Below are positions 6,661-7,830 of a DNA stretch of 7,830 nt, piece by piece. Positions within the stretch are counted from its first letter, which is position 1; every line of letters begins with the position of its first letter. Where the stretch lies: assembly GCA_041752455.1 (NCBI GenBank), contig JBGSWL010000168.1, forward strand, positions 1 through 7,830, in the 5' to 3' direction. This stretch comes from JBGSWL01 sp041752455 (lineage in GTDB: Bacteria > Pseudomonadota > Alphaproteobacteria > Rhizobiales > Rhizobiaceae). A model generated the notes under the pieces. That model was not told the DNA's origin. It saw only the letters and a program-made list of their open reading frames with translations, and searched no databases. The position numbers and the translations under genes are program-made.

Positions 6661-7401
6661 ATGCGTCAGGTCATCATCCTCGGCTCCGGCCCCGGCGTCC
6701 TGCAGGCGCAGGGTTGGGAAAAGGCTTCCGGCCAAACGCTCGTCGCGATCAACAATGCATGGCGCGTGCGCCCGGACTGGGACTTTCTGATCCATCCGGA
6801 AGACTTCCCGCCGGACCGCCAGCCGGAAACCGTCACGCCTGACCAGACGATCATCACCGCCGCCAGCTATGTGCCGGTCCAGAATGCAAACGGCGGATTT
6901 GTCTATGCCGGCGCGACCATGGCGTTCACGGCAGCCTATTGGGCGCTTGGCGCGCTGAAACCCGATGTCATCGCCATGATCGGCTGCGACATGGTCTACC
7001 CGAAGTCGGGGCAAAGCCATTTCTACGGCAATGGCGAGGCCGATCCGTTGCGTGATGATGTGACGCTGCGGTCACTGGAGGCCAAATCGGCCCGCCTGAT
7101 GATTCTGGCTGCGCGCGCCGGCTGCGCCATGGTCAACCTGTCGGACGCCAGGACCAGCAGGCTTGTCTATCCGCGCGCACATCGCAACGAACTGCCGTTC
7201 TGTCGGCCCCTCGCCTTCGATGACAACGGCGTGGAGACAGCACTGCGCGCTGAAGCCGCCGCCGGCTACCTGGTGCCATCGGGTCGCTACTGGGAAGAAC
7301 TGGAACGCTTCGATCCTGTCGCGATCGATGCGATCGACGCACTCTGGTTGAAAGCTGCCGAGGGCATCATGGTCCGGCAAGCCAGCGGTCAGGGGCACTG
7401 A
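6661..7401 (+). CDS. Uncharacterised Rossmann-like protein, distantly DUF115/MptE- or glycosyltransferase-like
   Basis: I do not recognise a named gene. The 246-residue product is soluble, with no signal peptide or membrane segment. It opens with a strand and glycine loop, QVIILGSGPG (3-12), followed by LVAINNAWR (27-35) and PDWDFLIHPEDFP (38-50). The middle has GGFVYAGATMAFTAAYWA (78-95) and then VIAMIGCDMVYP with SHFYG (103-123). A glycine start, Ala-rich helix, then IGCDMxY and a nearby His recalls the DUF115/MptE-like (motility-accessory) fold and, more loosely, sialyltransferase-like GxGP/NNA proteins. A nucleotide or nucleotide-sugar ligand is plausible but unproven. ATG 6661 is chosen because the first strand starts there, with GGGA 10 bases upstream. 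An in-frame ATG at 6631 would add ten residues without fold character. The gene follows tRNA-Asn after 265 bases with no other gene seen, and converges on the flavoprotein gene. Codon use matches the neighbours. Confidence 0.85.
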   Translation: MRQVIILGSGPGVLQAQGWEKASGQTLVAINNAWRVRPDWDFLIHPEDFPPDRQPETVTPDQTIITAASYVPVQNANGGFVYAGATMAFTAAYWALGALKPDVIAMIGCDMVYPKSGQSHFYGNGEADPLRDDVTLRSLEAKSARLMILAARAGCAMVNLSDARTSRLVYPRAHRNELPFCRPLAFDDNGVETALRAEAAAGYLVPSGRYWEELERFDPVAIDAIDALWLKAAEGIMVRQASGQGH

Positions 7402-7417
7402 CAGCGGCGAACAGAGT

Positions 7418-7830
7418 TCAGGGTGCCAGCCACTGCCCCGACCAGTTGGCCGCCCGCTCGAACCGCGCGCGCCGGTGCGCGTCCTGCCCGAGATGCAGGG
7501 CATCGATGGCAAGAACGGTGAACCGCACCACGGCAAACGCCGCCTGATCCGGCGTCTTGTCATATCCCAAAGCCTCCGCGACCGGCACGCCGGGTGCAGG
7601 CCTCCCGCCATAGCTTTGCCCGGATGCATCCGGCACCCTCGCCCAGACTGCTGCTACGCTGTCGCCGGTCAGGATCACTGCTGACGCTTCGATGCGGATC
7701 TGCAGATGCGCGCCGGCATCCCAGACATGCAGCGCCGCGCGGCCATTGCCGGCAATCGCCGTCACCTTGGCAGCGCGGATGTCGGTGTGGATGTCGAGCG
7801 TGCCCGCCGCCGGGTCTGCAGCCCGCAGCA
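7418..7830 (-). CDS. Pyridoxamine 5'-phosphate oxidase-fold (FMN-binding) protein, 5' end outside window
   Basis: The open frame enters from the right edge and stops at TGA 7420-7418, giving the last 136 residues. They fit the C-terminal two-thirds of a PNPOx-like split-barrel flavoprotein of the alphaproteobacterial type (the Pfam Pyridox_oxase_2-like group). The visible order is LDIHTDIRAAKVTAI, which is the strand and FMN-phosphate region with a DxRxxK pattern, then AALHVWDAGAHLQIRIEASA, then AAFAVVRFTVLAIDALHL. It ends with HRRARFERAANWSGQWLAP, a His-Arg-Arg-Ala-Arg-Phe and Trp-Leu-x-Pro ending usual for this group. An internal GTG at 7765 is not the true start, since family-like sequence continues upstream of it. 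Members bind FMN; the substrate is usually unknown, so this should not be taken as the vitamin B6 enzyme PdxH. Confidence 0.85.
   Translation of the reverse strand, partial: LRAADPAAGTLDIHTDIRAAKVTAIAGNGRAALHVWDAGAHLQIRIEASAVILTGDSVAAVWARVPDASGQSYGGRPAPGVPVAEALGYDKTPDQAAFAVVRFTVLAIDALHLGQDAHRRARFERAANWSGQWLAP

Noticed and set aside
6317..6790. Plus-strand open frame of 157 codons and minus-strand frames around 6332-7020
   Set aside because: They run through tRNA-Asn or lie opposite the 6661-7401 gene, and they have no recognisable protein features.

Overview
The window looks like chromosomal core DNA of an alphaproteobacterium, most likely Hyphomicrobiales (Rhizobiales). The grounds are the overall GC richness, codons that mostly end in G or C, a PopZ-family (DUF2497) polar organiser, which is an alphaproteobacterial hallmark, and the minus-strand order pcm-like, tolC, popZ, valS. 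From memory, popZ in Caulobacter also lies beside a TolC-type gene. The genus cannot be read from the sequence.

Layout. The minus strand carries, in transcription order, tRNA-Cys(GCA) at 6110-6037, a PIMT-like methyltransferase at 5958-5284, a TolC-family outer-membrane protein at 5149-3767, popZ at 3647-2727 and valS from 2642 off the left edge. The gaps are 78, 134, 119 and 84 bases, so these genes need not form one tight operon, and valS has a good promoter of its own. On the plus strand a tRNA-Asn(GTT) at 6321-6395 diverges from tRNA-Cys across a 210-base spacer that holds a plausible promoter for each. It is followed by an unrecognised 246-residue Rossmann-like protein at 6661-7401. That gene converges, 16 bases apart, on the 3' part of a PNPOx-fold flavoprotein gene (7830-7418, minus) that enters from the right edge.

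Function. The content is mostly housekeeping: translation (valS and two tRNAs), pole organisation (popZ), export (tolC) and a putative protein methyltransferase. Nothing links these into one pathway beyond co-orientation and conserved neighbourhood. I saw no transposase, integrase, CRISPR array, toxin-antitoxin pair or phage gene.

I do not see an undescribed multi-gene system. The points most worth a second look are: an AT-rich, in-frame foreign-looking patch inside valS (about 930-1148); a PIMT-like protein that lacks the family's isoaspartate-binding signature; the uncharacterised 6661-7401 protein with DUF115/MptE-like features; paired GANTC sites before both tolC and popZ; and two hairpins packed between tRNA-Cys and the methyltransferase gene.
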